DNA from: Methanobacteriota archaeon
GTDB lineage: Archaea; Methanobacteriota; Methanobacteria; Methanobacteriales; Methanobacteriaceae
Assembly: GCA_029556335.1 (NCBI GenBank)
Contig: JAKQFA010000006.1
Span: 382,011-446,010 of the forward strand
Direction: 5' to 3'
DNA: 64,000 bases
The notes below the pieces were generated by a model. The model was not told the origin of the DNA and searched no databases. It was given only the letters and a program-made list of their open reading frames with translations. Each line of letters starts with the position of its first letter. The first letter of the stretch is position 1. Of this stretch, positions 1 to 8,898 are shown one piece after another. The translations under genes and the position numbers were made by a program.

Positions 1-2
1 CA

Positions 3-503
3 GCTATTGAGGGTGATAACCAAGTAACTTTCACTTGCCATCCTCATTGCGGTTCAGCTACCTATATCTTTATTGATGGGGAGAAAATTATTCCCATAAC
101 CCAATTCGTGGATGTTGACCGATTTTTTGATCTTCTTTCCAAGAGTAGTGACGATATTAAGGATGGAGGAATCGTATCTAAGGCGAAAGTCATAGCTCGA
201 GCATCAATTGAGCTTCCAAAGACTGTACATCCATCAAAAACACCGGAATCGGTGGATTTGAAAAGTATACTACTCAACGTATTCAAAGACCGTTCTTATG
301 ATGCGCTAGGTGACTTTCACCATAAAATGCTATTGATATCCTGCATGCACTTCATGGATCCCTGGAATTTCGACCAGGACAGAGTTAGAAGATGTGTGAT
401 TCATTATGCGGTTCCTGATGGGCGTATAATCCCATTCTGTTCCATGAACGCTATTTATCGCCAGAGTATTGAGAAAAAATATTCTAAGCCATTTAAAAGC
501 TGA
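3..503 (+). CDS. tes: Tetraether lipid synthase (Tes), radical SAM, C-terminal part
   Basis: The reading frame is open from the left edge, so only the last 166 residues are present and the true start lies outside the window. The segment carries a C-H-P-H-C-G motif (visible residues 12-17) and, near the end, M-H-F-M-D-P-W-N-F-D followed by C-V-I-H-Y-A-V-P-D-G-R-I-I-P-F-C. This is the C-terminal signature of the archaeal MJ0619-type radical SAM family that includes Tes, which joins two archaeol lipids tail to tail to form membrane-spanning GDGT. The catalytic CxxxCxxC motif would be upstream and is not seen. Assignment rests on these motifs; another member of the same family is possible. Confidence 0.75.
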   Translation, partial: AIEGDNQVTFTCHPHCGSATYIFIDGEKIIPITQFVDVDRFFDLLSKSSDDIKDGGIVSKAKVIARASIELPKTVHPSKTPESVDLKSILLNVFKDRSYDALGDFHHKMLLISCMHFMDPWNFDQDRVRRCVIHYAVPDGRIIPFCSMNAIYRQSIEKKYSKPFKS

Positions 504-520
504 GTCTGGTAGTAAAATTG

Positions 521-1516
521 ATGATCAAAGCCCCTTCTAGACTGCACATAACTCTTATTGACCTTAACGGTTCTATAGGGAGGATGGATGGAGGTGTGGG
601 TTTAACCCTGGAAAATCCGTACCTAGCTTTGGATTGCCATCCCGGAAATGATGGCGTCAGGGTAGAATTCGCTGACCATGATAAAATAAGCCCCAACCGC
701 CGCAAAGAGTATCAGGACAAGATTGAAAGCGCATCCCGCAAGATGATGGAATTCCTGGGCATGGAAGGTGATTTCGACTTTTTGGTAGGGGAAACCTATC
801 CTCCTCATTCAGGCTTGGGAACTGGAACCCAACTATCACTTGCAGCTGGGAAATTAATATCTAATTATCTTGGTCAGGATATTGATGCCCATTCAATTGG
901 CAGAATAGTGGGCCGGGGTGGTACATCTGGTATAGGAGTTGCTGCCTTCCAGCAGGGTGGATTCATAATTGATGGTGGCCACCTTAAAAGTGAGAAATCA
1001 GAATTTCTCCCTTCATCGGCTTCTCAAGCTTCCCCACCACCAATAATTGCCCGTTACGATTTTCCTGATGATTGGAAAATACTGCTTGTAATCCCACGCT
1101 TTGAAGATAGAGTATGGGGAAAAAAAGAAGTTAACATCTTTCAAGAGTACTGTCCCATCCCTTTACAGGAGGTTGAGAAACTTTCACATCTGCTTCTGAT
1201 GAAAATGATGCCTGCAGTTGCCGAGGGTGACCTGGACACCTTTGGTGAAGCAGTGAACTCTATACAAGATATGGGCTTTAAAAAGATCGAAAACAAGCTA
1301 CAAAACATAGTCATTGGCAATATTATGGAATCGCTCCGGTCAGCAGGGGCAGCTGGGGCAGGTATGAGTAGTTTTGGCCCCACTGTATACGCAATTACTG
1401 ATACTAATCCTAAAGGACTTATAAATGCTGTGGAAGATGTTCTAGGGTCCATTGATCGTGAAATAATCCTCACCAGGGCACAGAATCAGGGTGCAGTTAT
1501 AAAACAAGATGTATAA
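521..1516 (+). CDS. Beta-ribofuranosylaminobenzene 5'-phosphate synthase
   Basis: GHMP-kinase superfamily protein of 331 residues. It begins with I-K-A-P-S-R-L-H-I-T-L-I-D-L, contains the glycine-rich phosphate loop P-P-H-S-G-L-G-T-G-T-Q (about residues 94-104), and has a C-terminal G-A-G-M-S-S-F-G-P-T motif. The family condenses PRPP with 4-hydroxybenzoate or p-aminobenzoate, releasing CO2 in the latter case, as the first committed step of methanopterin synthesis. A TTG at 518 directly precedes the ATG at 521; neither has a clear ribosome binding site, so the ATG was preferred. It lies 17 nt after the Tes gene and is probably cotranscribed with it. Confidence 0.88.
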   Translation: MIKAPSRLHITLIDLNGSIGRMDGGVGLTLENPYLALDCHPGNDGVRVEFADHDKISPNRRKEYQDKIESASRKMMEFLGMEGDFDFLVGETYPPHSGLGTGTQLSLAAGKLISNYLGQDIDAHSIGRIVGRGGTSGIGVAAFQQGGFIIDGGHLKSEKSEFLPSSASQASPPPIIARYDFPDDWKILLVIPRFEDRVWGKKEVNIFQEYCPIPLQEVEKLSHLLLMKMMPAVAEGDLDTFGEAVNSIQDMGFKKIENKLQNIVIGNIMESLRSAGAAGAGMSSFGPTVYAITDTNPKGLINAVEDVLGSIDREIILTRAQNQGAVIKQDV

Positions 1517-1561
1517 GTTATATGAATAGTGAAGAGAATCTAATTATAGAGGAACCTTATC

Positions 1562-2053
1562 ATGAAAATACTGGAAGGCCAAGTTTGGACGTTTAGAGAT
1601 CATGTTGACACCGATGTGATAATCCCCGGCCGTTATCTTCGGATTCTGGATCTGGATGAAATGTCATCCCATGTTATGGAGGGTGAAGATCCTGATTTTG
1701 CCAGTCAAGTAAAAAATGGTGATATCATCGTTGCTGGTGTAAATTTCGGTTGCGGATCATCAAGGGAACAAGCACCAGTTGCATTGAAGCATTTAGGGGT
1801 GGCAGCAGTGGTGGCTCCCTCTTTTGCACGCATTTTTTATCGTAATGCCATTAATGTTGGTCTACCCGTTATCATGGCCGATGTGGAAGCTGAAAAGGGA
1901 GATATTCTATCCATTGATCTGGAAGCTGGAATCATACTAAATAAAAGCAACGGGAAAAAATTTGAGATACAGCCCTTCCAGAACTTCATGCTGGAAATTC
2001 TCGAGGATGGCGGCCTGGTTAATCATTTCCTAAAAAACAGGGGAAATAGTTAA
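1562..2053 (+). CDS. leuD: 3-isopropylmalate / homoaconitate dehydratase small subunit
   Basis: Small (swivel) subunit of the aconitase superfamily, 163 residues, the usual length for LeuD/HacB. Seen: H-V-D-T-D-V-I-I-P-G-R-Y-L-R-I (residues 14-28), the substrate motif N-F-G-C-G-S-S-R-E-Q-A-P, and A-R-I-F-Y-R-N-A-I-N-V-G-L-P. In characterised methanogen homoaconitase the specificity loop reads Y-L-R-T, and its Arg binds the longer substrate; isopropylmalate isomerases lack that Arg. Here the loop is Y-L-R-I, so a role in homoaconitate hydration (2-oxosuberate, coenzyme B route) is at least as likely as leucine synthesis. The large subunit is not in this window. Start is an ATG after GAGGAACCTTATC. 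Confidence 0.88.
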   Translation: MKILEGQVWTFRDHVDTDVIIPGRYLRILDLDEMSSHVMEGEDPDFASQVKNGDIIVAGVNFGCGSSREQAPVALKHLGVAAVVAPSFARIFYRNAINVGLPVIMADVEAEKGDILSIDLEAGIILNKSNGKKFEIQPFQNFMLEILEDGGLVNHFLKNRGNS

Positions 2054-2132
2054 AAAAATAAAAGATAAATGACATGATATCAATAAGGTTATACATTTTT
2101 TTGGGTGATGAATTCTATTTTTACGGAGAAAA

Positions 2133-2735
2133 ATGATGAAATGTCCTGCATGTGGCTCCTGTGAGCATCAGATACTTAAATCAAAGGGTAAATTAACCAA
2201 GGAACTACTATTAAAGTGTGAAGAATGTGGAAATGTATACAGGGAAACCATGGAGTCCCCACGGCCCATGGAGGTAAGGATTATTATCAGTAAGTTCGAT
2301 GAATCCCTAAAAAAATGGGCCAGTTTTAAACCTGATGAAATTCTGGAAGTGGGTGATGTACTGGAGATAGGGGATGAGAGAGTCCGCATCACTTCCCTGG
2401 AGAATAAAAGAAATGCCAGGGTAATGGAAAGTATGGTGGAAGATCTGATAAGCATCTGGGCTGTATCAGTAGATATACCGGCCCGGGTGGGTGTTTCCGT
2501 GGACCTCCATGGAAGAGTTTTATCACGTAAGGTAGAACTGGACCGAGACTTCACCTTCAAGGTAGGGGACGTGGTGAAAATGGGCAGAACTATCTTTCGA
2601 ATAAAAACCATAAAAACTTTAGAAAGGCGCATGCGACGAGGATTTGCATATGCCGATGTTACAAAGCGTGTATATGGAATACCGGTATCGGAACGACGTT
2701 ACGATTATGATTTAACCATGAATGTGGTAACATGA
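2133..2735 (+). CDS. HVO_0476-family zinc-ribbon protein
   Basis: A 200-residue protein with an N-terminal zinc ribbon (C4-x2-C7 and C29-x2-C32) followed by a basic beta-rich region with two repeats of the form V-G-D-V-(L/V)-x-(I/M)-G, ending in a Lys/Arg-rich segment. It matches the archaeal HVO_0476 zinc-finger family, whose function is unknown. The stop codon overlaps the start of pcm (ATGA), so the two are translationally coupled. Two ATG codons (2133 and 2136) follow GGAG; either may be used. Confidence 0.75.
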   Translation: MMKCPACGSCEHQILKSKGKLTKELLLKCEECGNVYRETMESPRPMEVRIIISKFDESLKKWASFKPDEILEVGDVLEIGDERVRITSLENKRNARVMESMVEDLISIWAVSVDIPARVGVSVDLHGRVLSRKVELDRDFTFKVGDVVKMGRTIFRIKTIKTLERRMRRGFAYADVTKRVYGIPVSERRYDYDLTMNVVT

Positions 2736-3385
2736 CTTCCCAAGAGGAAATGGTAGAAAATTTGTGGAGCAGTGGATATCTGCATTCTCGGAAGGTGAAG
2801 GAGGCCCTCCTTAAGGTGCCCCGAGAGGAATTCGTTCCTGAAAATAAGCGTTCATATGCTTACATGGACACACCATTACCCATAGGGGAGGGTCAAACCA
2901 TATCCGCCCCTCATATGGTGGCTATTTTATGTGAAGAACTTGCTTTAAAAGAGGGGATGAAAATCCTAGAGATCGGAACTGGATACGGTTATAACGCCGC
3001 AGTAGTAGCGGAAATAATTGGCGAGAAAGGTCATGTTTACACCCTCGAACGGATTGAATCACTGGCCCATAGGGCAATGGATAATTTGAAGCGCACTGGC
3101 TACGATAAAAGGGTGAAGGTGATCTTAACTGATGGGACCCAAGGTTACCCTGAAGAAGCACCATATGACCGCATTTATGCCACGGCCAGCGCCCCCCGTG
3201 TGCCGGAACCATTGAAAACTCAGTTAATCATCGGTGGAAAACTTCTTAGCCCGGTTGGTTCTGATCATTACTTCCAAGAACTGGTTTCAGTAATCCGAAT
3301 ATCCGAAGAAGAGTTCCAGACCAAAAAATTAGGTGGAGTGGCATTTGTACCTATGATTGGTAAACATGGCTGGCCTGAAGAGTGA
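2732..3385 (+). CDS. pcm: Protein-L-isoaspartate O-methyltransferase
   Basis: SAM-dependent methyltransferase of 217 residues that initiates repair of L-isoaspartyl residues in damaged proteins. Seen: the family motif G-Q-T-I-S-A-P-H-M (residues 54-62), SAM-binding motif I L-E-I-G-T-G-Y-G-Y (79-87), and the post-motif segment D-R-I-Y-A-T-A-S-A-P. Length is normal for archaeal Pcm. The start codon overlaps the stop of the upstream zinc-ribbon gene by four bases, so both are in one transcript. Confidence 0.95.
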   Translation: MTSQEEMVENLWSSGYLHSRKVKEALLKVPREEFVPENKRSYAYMDTPLPIGEGQTISAPHMVAILCEELALKEGMKILEIGTGYGYNAAVVAEIIGEKGHVYTLERIESLAHRAMDNLKRTGYDKRVKVILTDGTQGYPEEAPYDRIYATASAPRVPEPLKTQLIIGGKLLSPVGSDHYFQELVSVIRISEEEFQTKKLGGVAFVPMIGKHGWPEE

Positions 3386-3431
3386 TGAGAATTATTTCCT
3401 CTCCATTTACCAATAAAGAAATTGATTAGAA

Positions 3432-4706
3432 ATGAAATTCTATTTAGAAACCTATGGATGCACCTATAACCAAGCAGATTCACAGATCATGGCAGCTTCA
3501 CTGGAAAAAGTAGGATACCAATTAACTGAATCATCAGAAGAAGCCGATATTTTTATCCTTAACACATGCTATGTTAAGCTACCTACACAGCAGAAGATCA
3601 TAAACCGTATAAAACAGATAACCTCTTCTTCACCCCCCAATAAGCTTTTGGTGGCAGGATGTATGGTTGACATTGACCCCCAAGTCCTGGAGCGCATTGC
3701 ACCACAAGCCAGCTGGATGGGGGCCCGTCAGATAAACTCCACCCTGGAAGTGGTGGAGGGGATGTTGAAGGGTGAAAAACTTAGAAAAACTGGTCACAGC
3801 TACGATGTTAAGGCTGGCCTTCAAAAAAAACGTTTCAACCCATTGATTCATATTTTACAGATCTCCGAGGGTTGTCAGGGGCACTGCACTTACTGTTGCA
3901 CCCGCTTTGCCCGGGGAAAATTGCAGAGCTACTCCCCCGATGCCTTGTTGGAGGAAGTTGAAGGAGCAGTCCAGGATGGATGCGTGGAGATACAATTAAC
4001 CGCTCAGGATACCGGTGCCTATGGTAAAGACACAGGTGATAGTTTAGCCTCGTTAATTGAAGATATTACAGAGATAGAGGGTGATTTCAGAGTAAGAATA
4101 GGGATGATGCATCCAGAGAGCATAATGAGAGACCTGAAAACAGTAATCAAATCATTTGAAAATGAAAAAATTTACAAATTTCTTCACTTACCTCTTCAAA
4201 GTGGCAATGACCAAGTTTTAAGCCATATGCAAAGGGGACATCCGGCAGATACCTTTAAAAAAATCGTTCATAACTTTAGGGAGGCAATACCCACGCTTTC
4301 TCTGGCCACCGACGTGATTGTAGGCTACCCCACCGAAGATGATAAGGCATTTCAGGACACCATCAAGTTGATAAGGCAAACAGAACCAGACTTTTTACAT
4401 ATCTCAAAGTATCATCACAGGCCTGGTGTGGCTTCTTCACACTTAAGTGAGATAGCCACCCCGATTATGAAAGGCCGGGTTAGGCAGATTAATGAACTCA
4501 AGACCAACATAGCCTACCAAAGTAACCAGAAAATTCTCCATACTATACAGAACATTCTAATAACACATAAAGGCCCCCGGGGGGGATGGGTTGGTCGTAA
4601 TAATTCATATAAAACAGTAATCGTGGATGATGCTCCCCTGGGAGAATTCATCACAGTCAAAATTACCGAAGCAAAAAATACCTACCTCCGGGGAGAAGTA
4701 ATCTGA
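3432..4706 (+). CDS. tRNA t6A37 methylthiotransferase (MtaB/CDKAL1 type)
   Basis: Radical SAM methylthiotransferase of 424 residues that converts t6A to ms2t6A at tRNA position 37. The N-terminal UPF0004 domain has three cluster-binding cysteines (C10, C46, C77) in Y-G-C-T-Y-N-Q-A-D, N-T-C-Y-V-K and A-G-C-M. The radical SAM triad C148-x3-C152-x2-C155 lies in S-E-G-C-Q-G-H-C-T-Y-C. The C-terminal region (about 360-424) fits a TRAM domain. The presence of t6A-type features (archaeal e-MtaB class) rather than MiaB is inferred from taxonomy and motif spelling. An oligo-T/oligo-A stretch follows the stop. Confidence 0.9.
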   Translation: MKFYLETYGCTYNQADSQIMAASLEKVGYQLTESSEEADIFILNTCYVKLPTQQKIINRIKQITSSSPPNKLLVAGCMVDIDPQVLERIAPQASWMGARQINSTLEVVEGMLKGEKLRKTGHSYDVKAGLQKKRFNPLIHILQISEGCQGHCTYCCTRFARGKLQSYSPDALLEEVEGAVQDGCVEIQLTAQDTGAYGKDTGDSLASLIEDITEIEGDFRVRIGMMHPESIMRDLKTVIKSFENEKIYKFLHLPLQSGNDQVLSHMQRGHPADTFKKIVHNFREAIPTLSLATDVIVGYPTEDDKAFQDTIKLIRQTEPDFLHISKYHHRPGVASSHLSEIATPIMKGRVRQINELKTNIAYQSNQKILHTIQNILITHKGPRGGWVGRNNSYKTVIVDDAPLGEFITVKITEAKNTYLRGEVI

Positions 4707-4745
4707 TTTTTTTCTAAAAAAATTATTAAAATAAAAAAAATGGGT

Positions 4746-6560
4746 TTAGAAAGGTAAGGATGCGTAGGTACCTTTCGGAGTGTAAGAACTCGTGTCCCAA
4801 TTGTTTATTCTTCCAAAACTGTTTGCATTATTGCTGGCATCGGCATTGATCCAGTTTCCATCCACATAAACCTGTGCCCATACGTGTCCGTAGGTTCCGC
4901 TAGCGAAGTTACAGGTACCGTGTTTGTATAGACTTGGTATTCCTGCTGCTCGGCAAAGGGCCACTATCAGGTGGGACAGATCACAGCAGTTACCAGCACG
5001 GTTCAACAAGGTATTAACTGCACCATACTTGGTATTGTAGTAGAATGAGTAATCTAACTCATCACGCACCCAGTTGAATATGAACAGTGCCATCTCATAG
5101 GTTGAAGTGGCATTTGCTGTTATGTTCTGGGCTAAAGTGACAATCCTAGAATCAGTGGACTGGCAGTTGGTTGTGGGCTGTAGATACTCTTGTAACTCAG
5201 CTGAATAGTTTGTTACGGGTATTGGAAAAGATACGGGTACTGCATTTGAATCGGTAGTCTCTGAATCTGCAAATACTGAACCAGCACTTACTGCATCGAA
5301 ATCACTGCCTTCAAAGAAGCTAGCATCTATCAAACCGAAACGGAATAGGGCGTAACCAGATGCACCACAATCCAGTGCCTTTTTGATATCTTCTTTTAAT
5401 TCCGTTGCTGGCAAGAGGGTCAGATTACTATCTGAAGCATAGGTCTGCAAACCGACTATTACAGGTGTAGATCCCGCTTCACGAACTATGTAAGCAGTTT
5501 TCGTACCGATCCAAGTGTTGTTCTGTCCATAGTTACCTTTGTAGATCATGGGCACTAGGAAGTCCAGATAATTGGCAAGTTGTCCGTAATCCTGTCCATA
5601 GTAGTAGGCGTTAACGGAACCCTCCGGCATGAGGGCAGCTGACAGTGCTACATTTGATTTCACTGATTTAACTGAGGTCTTCACTCTGGCCACGAAGCTG
5701 GTTATGGCTGCAGTTCCACCGGTGTATTTATATGCAGTTCCAGGGTAGCGGACGTAATCCAAGTGAATACCGTCTACCAGATCACTACTGGCCAGTTTAG
5801 TGGCAAATTGAACCAACTGGTCGTTAAAACTGGTGTCAGTACCGTAACGGGTTTCAGTTTTATAGGTCGTGGTGGTTTCGTATTTGTGTTTCCAAACGTA
5901 GTACCATCCGTACTTTTTTTGGTATTTGGTAACTTTTTGCCACGTATACTTCCACTTGTACCTCCATTTGGAACCTGATTTATACTTATATTTGTACCAT
6001 TTTTTGGTCCATTTGGTGTAGGGTACCTTATACCAGCCCTTGTACCACTGTTTATATTCTACCTTCACTGTTTTCTGGTAGGGTACCTGGGCGGTGTAAC
6101 TGTAAGTTCCTAAAGGATCTACCCAGTTACCGTTGGCGTCTTTGAAACAAGTTATCCAAGCATGGATTCTAATGTTATTGTTTGAAAGTTTTCCTTTGAC
6201 TTTTGCTAAGTTTTTAAGGGTGGTTTGGTAATCCACCAGTCTACTTACTTTAATGTATACGTCAGTGATTCCAGCCTTCACCAGATCCTGGACATTGATG
6301 CGGTCAATGTCATCGCTACGTATCCAGATTCCCTGTGGGTTACTGTACGAGTCATTAATGGTAGTTGCACCGTCTGATGTGGTTTCACCTGCTGCTAATG
6401 TATCTTCTTCTGATGTGGTGTTCAAGTCGCTGGCTATGTGGGTAGTGTTAATCAGTGTTGTATCGTTGGTTATATTTTCGCTGGCAACACATATGCCGTT
6501 ATTTAAAAGGAGCAAAGCTCCAAATAGAACCAGCAGTGTAATCAAAAATTTTTTATTAAT
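4746..6560 (-). CDS. Secreted glycosidase-like barrel plus transglutaminase-like cysteine protease domain
   Basis: From the proposed AUU start the product is 604 residues with an N-K-K-F then hydrophobic signal peptide and a Thr/Asn-rich spacer. Numbering from the first TTG (6545), residues about 70-410 resemble a TIM-barrel glycosidase of the GHL10 kind (R-I-H-A-W, then [13 protein letters not shown]). Residues 154-230 are a Lys/Tyr/Trp-rich insertion. Residues about 455-599 form a transglutaminase-like domain with G-N-C520-C-D, G-H554-V-W and N-A-D569 as the probable triad. Pseudomurein endoisopeptidases use the same fold, so cell-wall remodelling is a reasonable inference, not shown. The first standard codon, TTG 6545, would remove the basic N-terminus; AUU at 6560 is 7 nt after GGAGG. 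Paralogue at 32768. Confidence 0.8.
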   Translation of the reverse strand: MNKKFLITLLVLFGALLLLNNGICVASENITNDTTLINTTHIASDLNTTSEEDTLAAGETTSDGATTINDSYSNPQGIWIRSDDIDRINVQDLVKAGITDVYIKVSRLVDYQTTLKNLAKVKGKLSNNNIRIHAWITCFKDANGNWVDPLGTYSYTAQVPYQKTVKVEYKQWYKGWYKVPYTKWTKKWYKYKYKSGSKWRYKWKYTWQKVTKYQKKYGWYYVWKHKYETTTTYKTETRYGTDTSFNDQLVQFATKLASSDLVDGIHLDYVRYPGTAYKYTGGTAAITSFVARVKTSVKSVKSNVALSAALMPEGSVNAYYYGQDYGQLANYLDFLVPMIYKGNYGQNNTWIGTKTAYIVREAGSTPVIVGLQTYASDSNLTLLPATELKEDIKKALDCGASGYALFRFGLIDASFFEGSDFDAVSAGSVFADSETTDSNAVPVSFPIPVTNYSAELQEYLQPTTNCQSTDSRIVTLAQNITANATSTYEMALFIFNWVRDELDYSFYYNTKYGAVNTLLNRAGNCCDLSHLIVALCRAAGIPSLYKHGTCNFASGTYGHVWAQVYVDGNWINADASNNANSFGRINNWDTSSYTPKGTYASLPF

Positions 6561-6567
6561 TATACCG

Positions 6568-6572
6568 CCTCC
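6568..6572 (-). promoter_or_regulatory. Ribosome binding site deciding a non-standard AUU start
   Basis: A perfect GGAGG on the minus strand is followed after 7 nt by ATT (6560-6558), in frame with the secreted protein. An ATA at 6563-6561 is also in frame with a 4-nt gap. The first standard start, TTG at 6545, is 22 nt away, too far for this site. Confidence 0.6.
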
Positions 6573-7317
6573 GACTCATATAATACCATTTGATGTTTTT
6601 TTCCTAAAATGGAAGGAACATGAAATTGTCATATTCCGGGTATTTCTGAGTATATGTGCCTCTTTTTACCATTACTTATAAAATTTATTATTTTTTTCTG
6701 GCATTAAAACAGTTCAAGAACTCTTTTTAGCATTAGGAGCTAATTTTCACAGATTTATTATCAACATTAAACGGTTTATTTCCTTGGTTTTCCCATTTTG
6801 GGTATTATAATCTTCTAAAACCCGTTAGGTTTTTTTAACCACTTTTAGGCCTTAAAAGTTTGATTGTGCTAACGATGGTTACTGTGGGATTGACTCAGAA
6901 TCCTACCCAACAAATTGGAAAGTAATATTTTGGTTAAAAAAATTGTTAAGGCCATTAAGAAATCTTAACTGTACAATAAAACCTATTATGAGGTCATTAT
7001 TTAGTTTTAAAATTAATGTGATGTTTCAAATTCGTTTTGGATGACTAGTGAGTTCAATAAATATATCTAACTATTGTCCATAGGTAATTCACTCAAAAAA
7101 ATATTAAAATAGATTGATATCCTTTAAAATCCATTTAAATTCTCGGACAATTTTGGATTTATGTGCTGATATTGGTGGGAAATTACATTGTTTAGAGATA
7201 TCAAAAAAAACACGGATTATACAAGTATCAGACCATTAGTTCAGTACAGTATAGAAAAAAATTGAAATGAAATTTTCAAAAATTTATATGTATTGAAGAA
7301 TTTCAAAGGAGTATAAA
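6573..7317 (-). other. Long non-coding AT-rich stretch
   Basis: About 745 bases between the secreted protein gene and tRNA-Phe. No reading frame with a ribosome binding site and recognisable product was found. It must hold the promoter of the minus-strand gene; TATA-like elements read on the minus strand occur near 6648-6655 and 6676-6690, but none is decisive. Oligo-A and oligo-T runs are frequent. A small RNA cannot be excluded. Confidence 0.4.
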
Positions 7318-7390
<73 letters not shown>

Positions 7391-7392
7391 CT

Positions 7393-7472
<80 letters not shown>

Positions 7473-7491
7473 GTGATTATTATATTATTCC

Positions 7492-7499
7492 TATATAAA
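7492..7499 (-). promoter_or_regulatory. TATA box of the tRNA-Val/tRNA-Phe unit
   Basis: TTTATATA on the minus strand, 26-34 nt upstream of the 5' end of tRNA-Val, which is the normal archaeal TATA-to-start distance for a precursor beginning close to the mature tRNA end. Confidence 0.75.
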
Positions 7500-7633
7500 C
7501 CTTTTCTATATCTTTTTTAAATCTGCTACCGCCTTTTTAGGATGTAATGGTGAGAGGATTTGATGGTAAAGTTTATTCCCTTCAGAAACATATTAAATAT
7601 TCACTAGAAAACTACCCCGTGGAGGAATGAAAT

Positions 7634-8035
7634 ATGGATATCCAGGATCCAATAAAGACAACGGTCGAAGAAATACGCAAGGTTTTAAATATTGAAAATG
7701 TAATTGGTGAAGTTATCGAAACCGAGGATAAGGTTATGATCCCTGTGACCAAGTTTGGAATGGCATTTGGTGCAGGTATGGGTGAAAGTGGAACTAATGG
7801 TCAAAATGGCGGTGCTGGTGCGGGTGGTGGTGCTGGAATTGAGCCTGTAGCCATGGTCGTGGTATTCAAGGGTGTTTCTGGACCTGATGGAGTAAAAGTC
7901 CTGTCATTAAAATCAGCGGACCCACTTGCACGTGCCATAAGCGAGGTGGGCAGCACGGTGATGGATATCGTGAAAGAAAGCCGCAAGAGCAAAGATTCAG
8001 CTACAACAGAAAAGAAGGAAGAACCCACAGAATAG
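7634..8035 (+). CDS. GerW / YtfJ-family protein
   Basis: A 133-residue protein: short N-terminal helix, V-I-G-E-V-I-E-T-E-D-K-V-M-I-P-V, a glycine-rich loop (about residues 45-70), then a beta-rich stretch with P-V-A-M-V-V-V-F-K-G-V. This is the layout of the YtfJ (GerW) family, first described as a Bacillus spore protein but also found in methanogens; its biochemical role is unknown. The gene follows GGAGG by 8 nt and a TATA-like AACATATTAAATA near 7588-7600. It is followed 12 nt later by a DUF2953 gene, the same neighbour pair (ytfI-ytfJ) as in Bacillus. Confidence 0.85.
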   Translation: MDIQDPIKTTVEEIRKVLNIENVIGEVIETEDKVMIPVTKFGMAFGAGMGESGTNGQNGGAGAGGGAGIEPVAMVVVFKGVSGPDGVKVLSLKSADPLARAISEVGSTVMDIVKESRKSKDSATTEKKEEPTE

Positions 8036-8047
8036 AGCGGATAGAAT

Positions 8048-8653
8048 TTGACAACTATCCTGTTAGCCATTTTTCTGACCATAGTCTGCATTATTCTATC
8101 TTTTCTTATAATTCCATTCCAACTGTCTTTATGGTTCTCTAAAAAGGACAAATCTCTACAGGGAGATATGAAGATAAGTTGGTTGGGGTTAACACTAATT
8201 AAAAGAAGAATACCATCCACAAAAAAAACCCAAAAAGAAGAGAAAAAAGAGAAAGAAGAGAAAAAAGAGAAAGAAAAACAGAAATGGGACAGAGAGCGAA
8301 TAGAAAAAGTTTTAAGTCTTTTCAATGAATCCTGGCCCTGTATGCTTCAGATTTTACACTCATTAATGGATTCTATAAAGATCCAGGAAATTAGGTTGAA
8401 TCTCCAACTGGGACTGGAAAGTCCAGCCGACACGGCCATAGTAACGGGTTATATATGGGCTTTCACTGCATCCACTCGGTACATAACCCCATCTATCCCT
8501 GATATTTCCATACATCCTGATTTTGAAAAAAAGATTCTAGATGGATTTTTGAATTTGAAACTCAAAATTCGACTGTACAGAGTTACCAAAGAATTGATAC
8601 GGGCCCTTACCAAGAAACCAGTCAGATCGCTTATTTCTGAAATGAGGGGGTAA
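8048..8653 (+). CDS. DUF2953 membrane-anchored protein
   Basis: A 201-residue protein starting at TTG. One N-terminal transmembrane segment (about residues 2-24) is followed by a highly charged Lys/Glu stretch (about 60-80) and a conserved soluble part ending in basic residues. The arrangement fits DUF2953 (Bacillus YtfI), which is encoded next to YtfJ. The membrane anchor plus adjacent YtfJ suggests the two act together at the cytoplasmic membrane; this is inference from neighbourhood. Confidence 0.75.
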   Translation: MTTILLAIFLTIVCIILSFLIIPFQLSLWFSKKDKSLQGDMKISWLGLTLIKRRIPSTKKTQKEEKKEKEEKKEKEKQKWDRERIEKVLSLFNESWPCMLQILHSLMDSIKIQEIRLNLQLGLESPADTAIVTGYIWAFTASTRYITPSIPDISIHPDFEKKILDGFLNLKLKIRLYRVTKELIRALTKKPVRSLISEMRG

Positions 8654-8658
8654 TTATT

Positions 8659-8898
8659 TTGGAAAAAATAGAAACCTGTCAAGGGGGGATGGAGGGAAAA
8701 ATCGTGAAATTACAACCAATTGGAGTAGATGGAAAAGAGATCTATCCCCTGGTTAGAGTAGTTGAAATAGATGGGACTGGTTTTCATGCCCAGTACATTG
8801 AGCCCATTGCACTGGTGGTTGTAGAAAATGGTGAGAAGTACGTTATTTCCATAACTGGAGAAGATCTTTCTTCAGATCTATGGGACATGGTTAGTTAA
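8659..8898 (+). CDS. Small conserved-looking protein of unknown function
   Basis: A 79-residue acidic protein starting at TTG 8659, seven bases behind GGGGGT-type binding sequence that overlaps the end of the DUF2953 gene. It reads as beta-rich with no cysteines except one near the N-terminus and no membrane segment. Position, five bases after the DUF2953 stop, makes it the third gene of the YtfJ unit. No family was recognised. Confidence 0.6.
   Translation: MEKIETCQGGMEGKIVKLQPIGVDGKEIYPLVRVVEIDGTGFHAQYIEPIALVVVENGEKYVISITGEDLSSDLWDMVS

Noticed and set aside
7228..7237. TCAGACCATT, identical to ten bases of the CRISPR repeat, far from the array
   Set aside because: Only ten bases match, the flanks differ and there is no second copy nearby; chance is sufficient.
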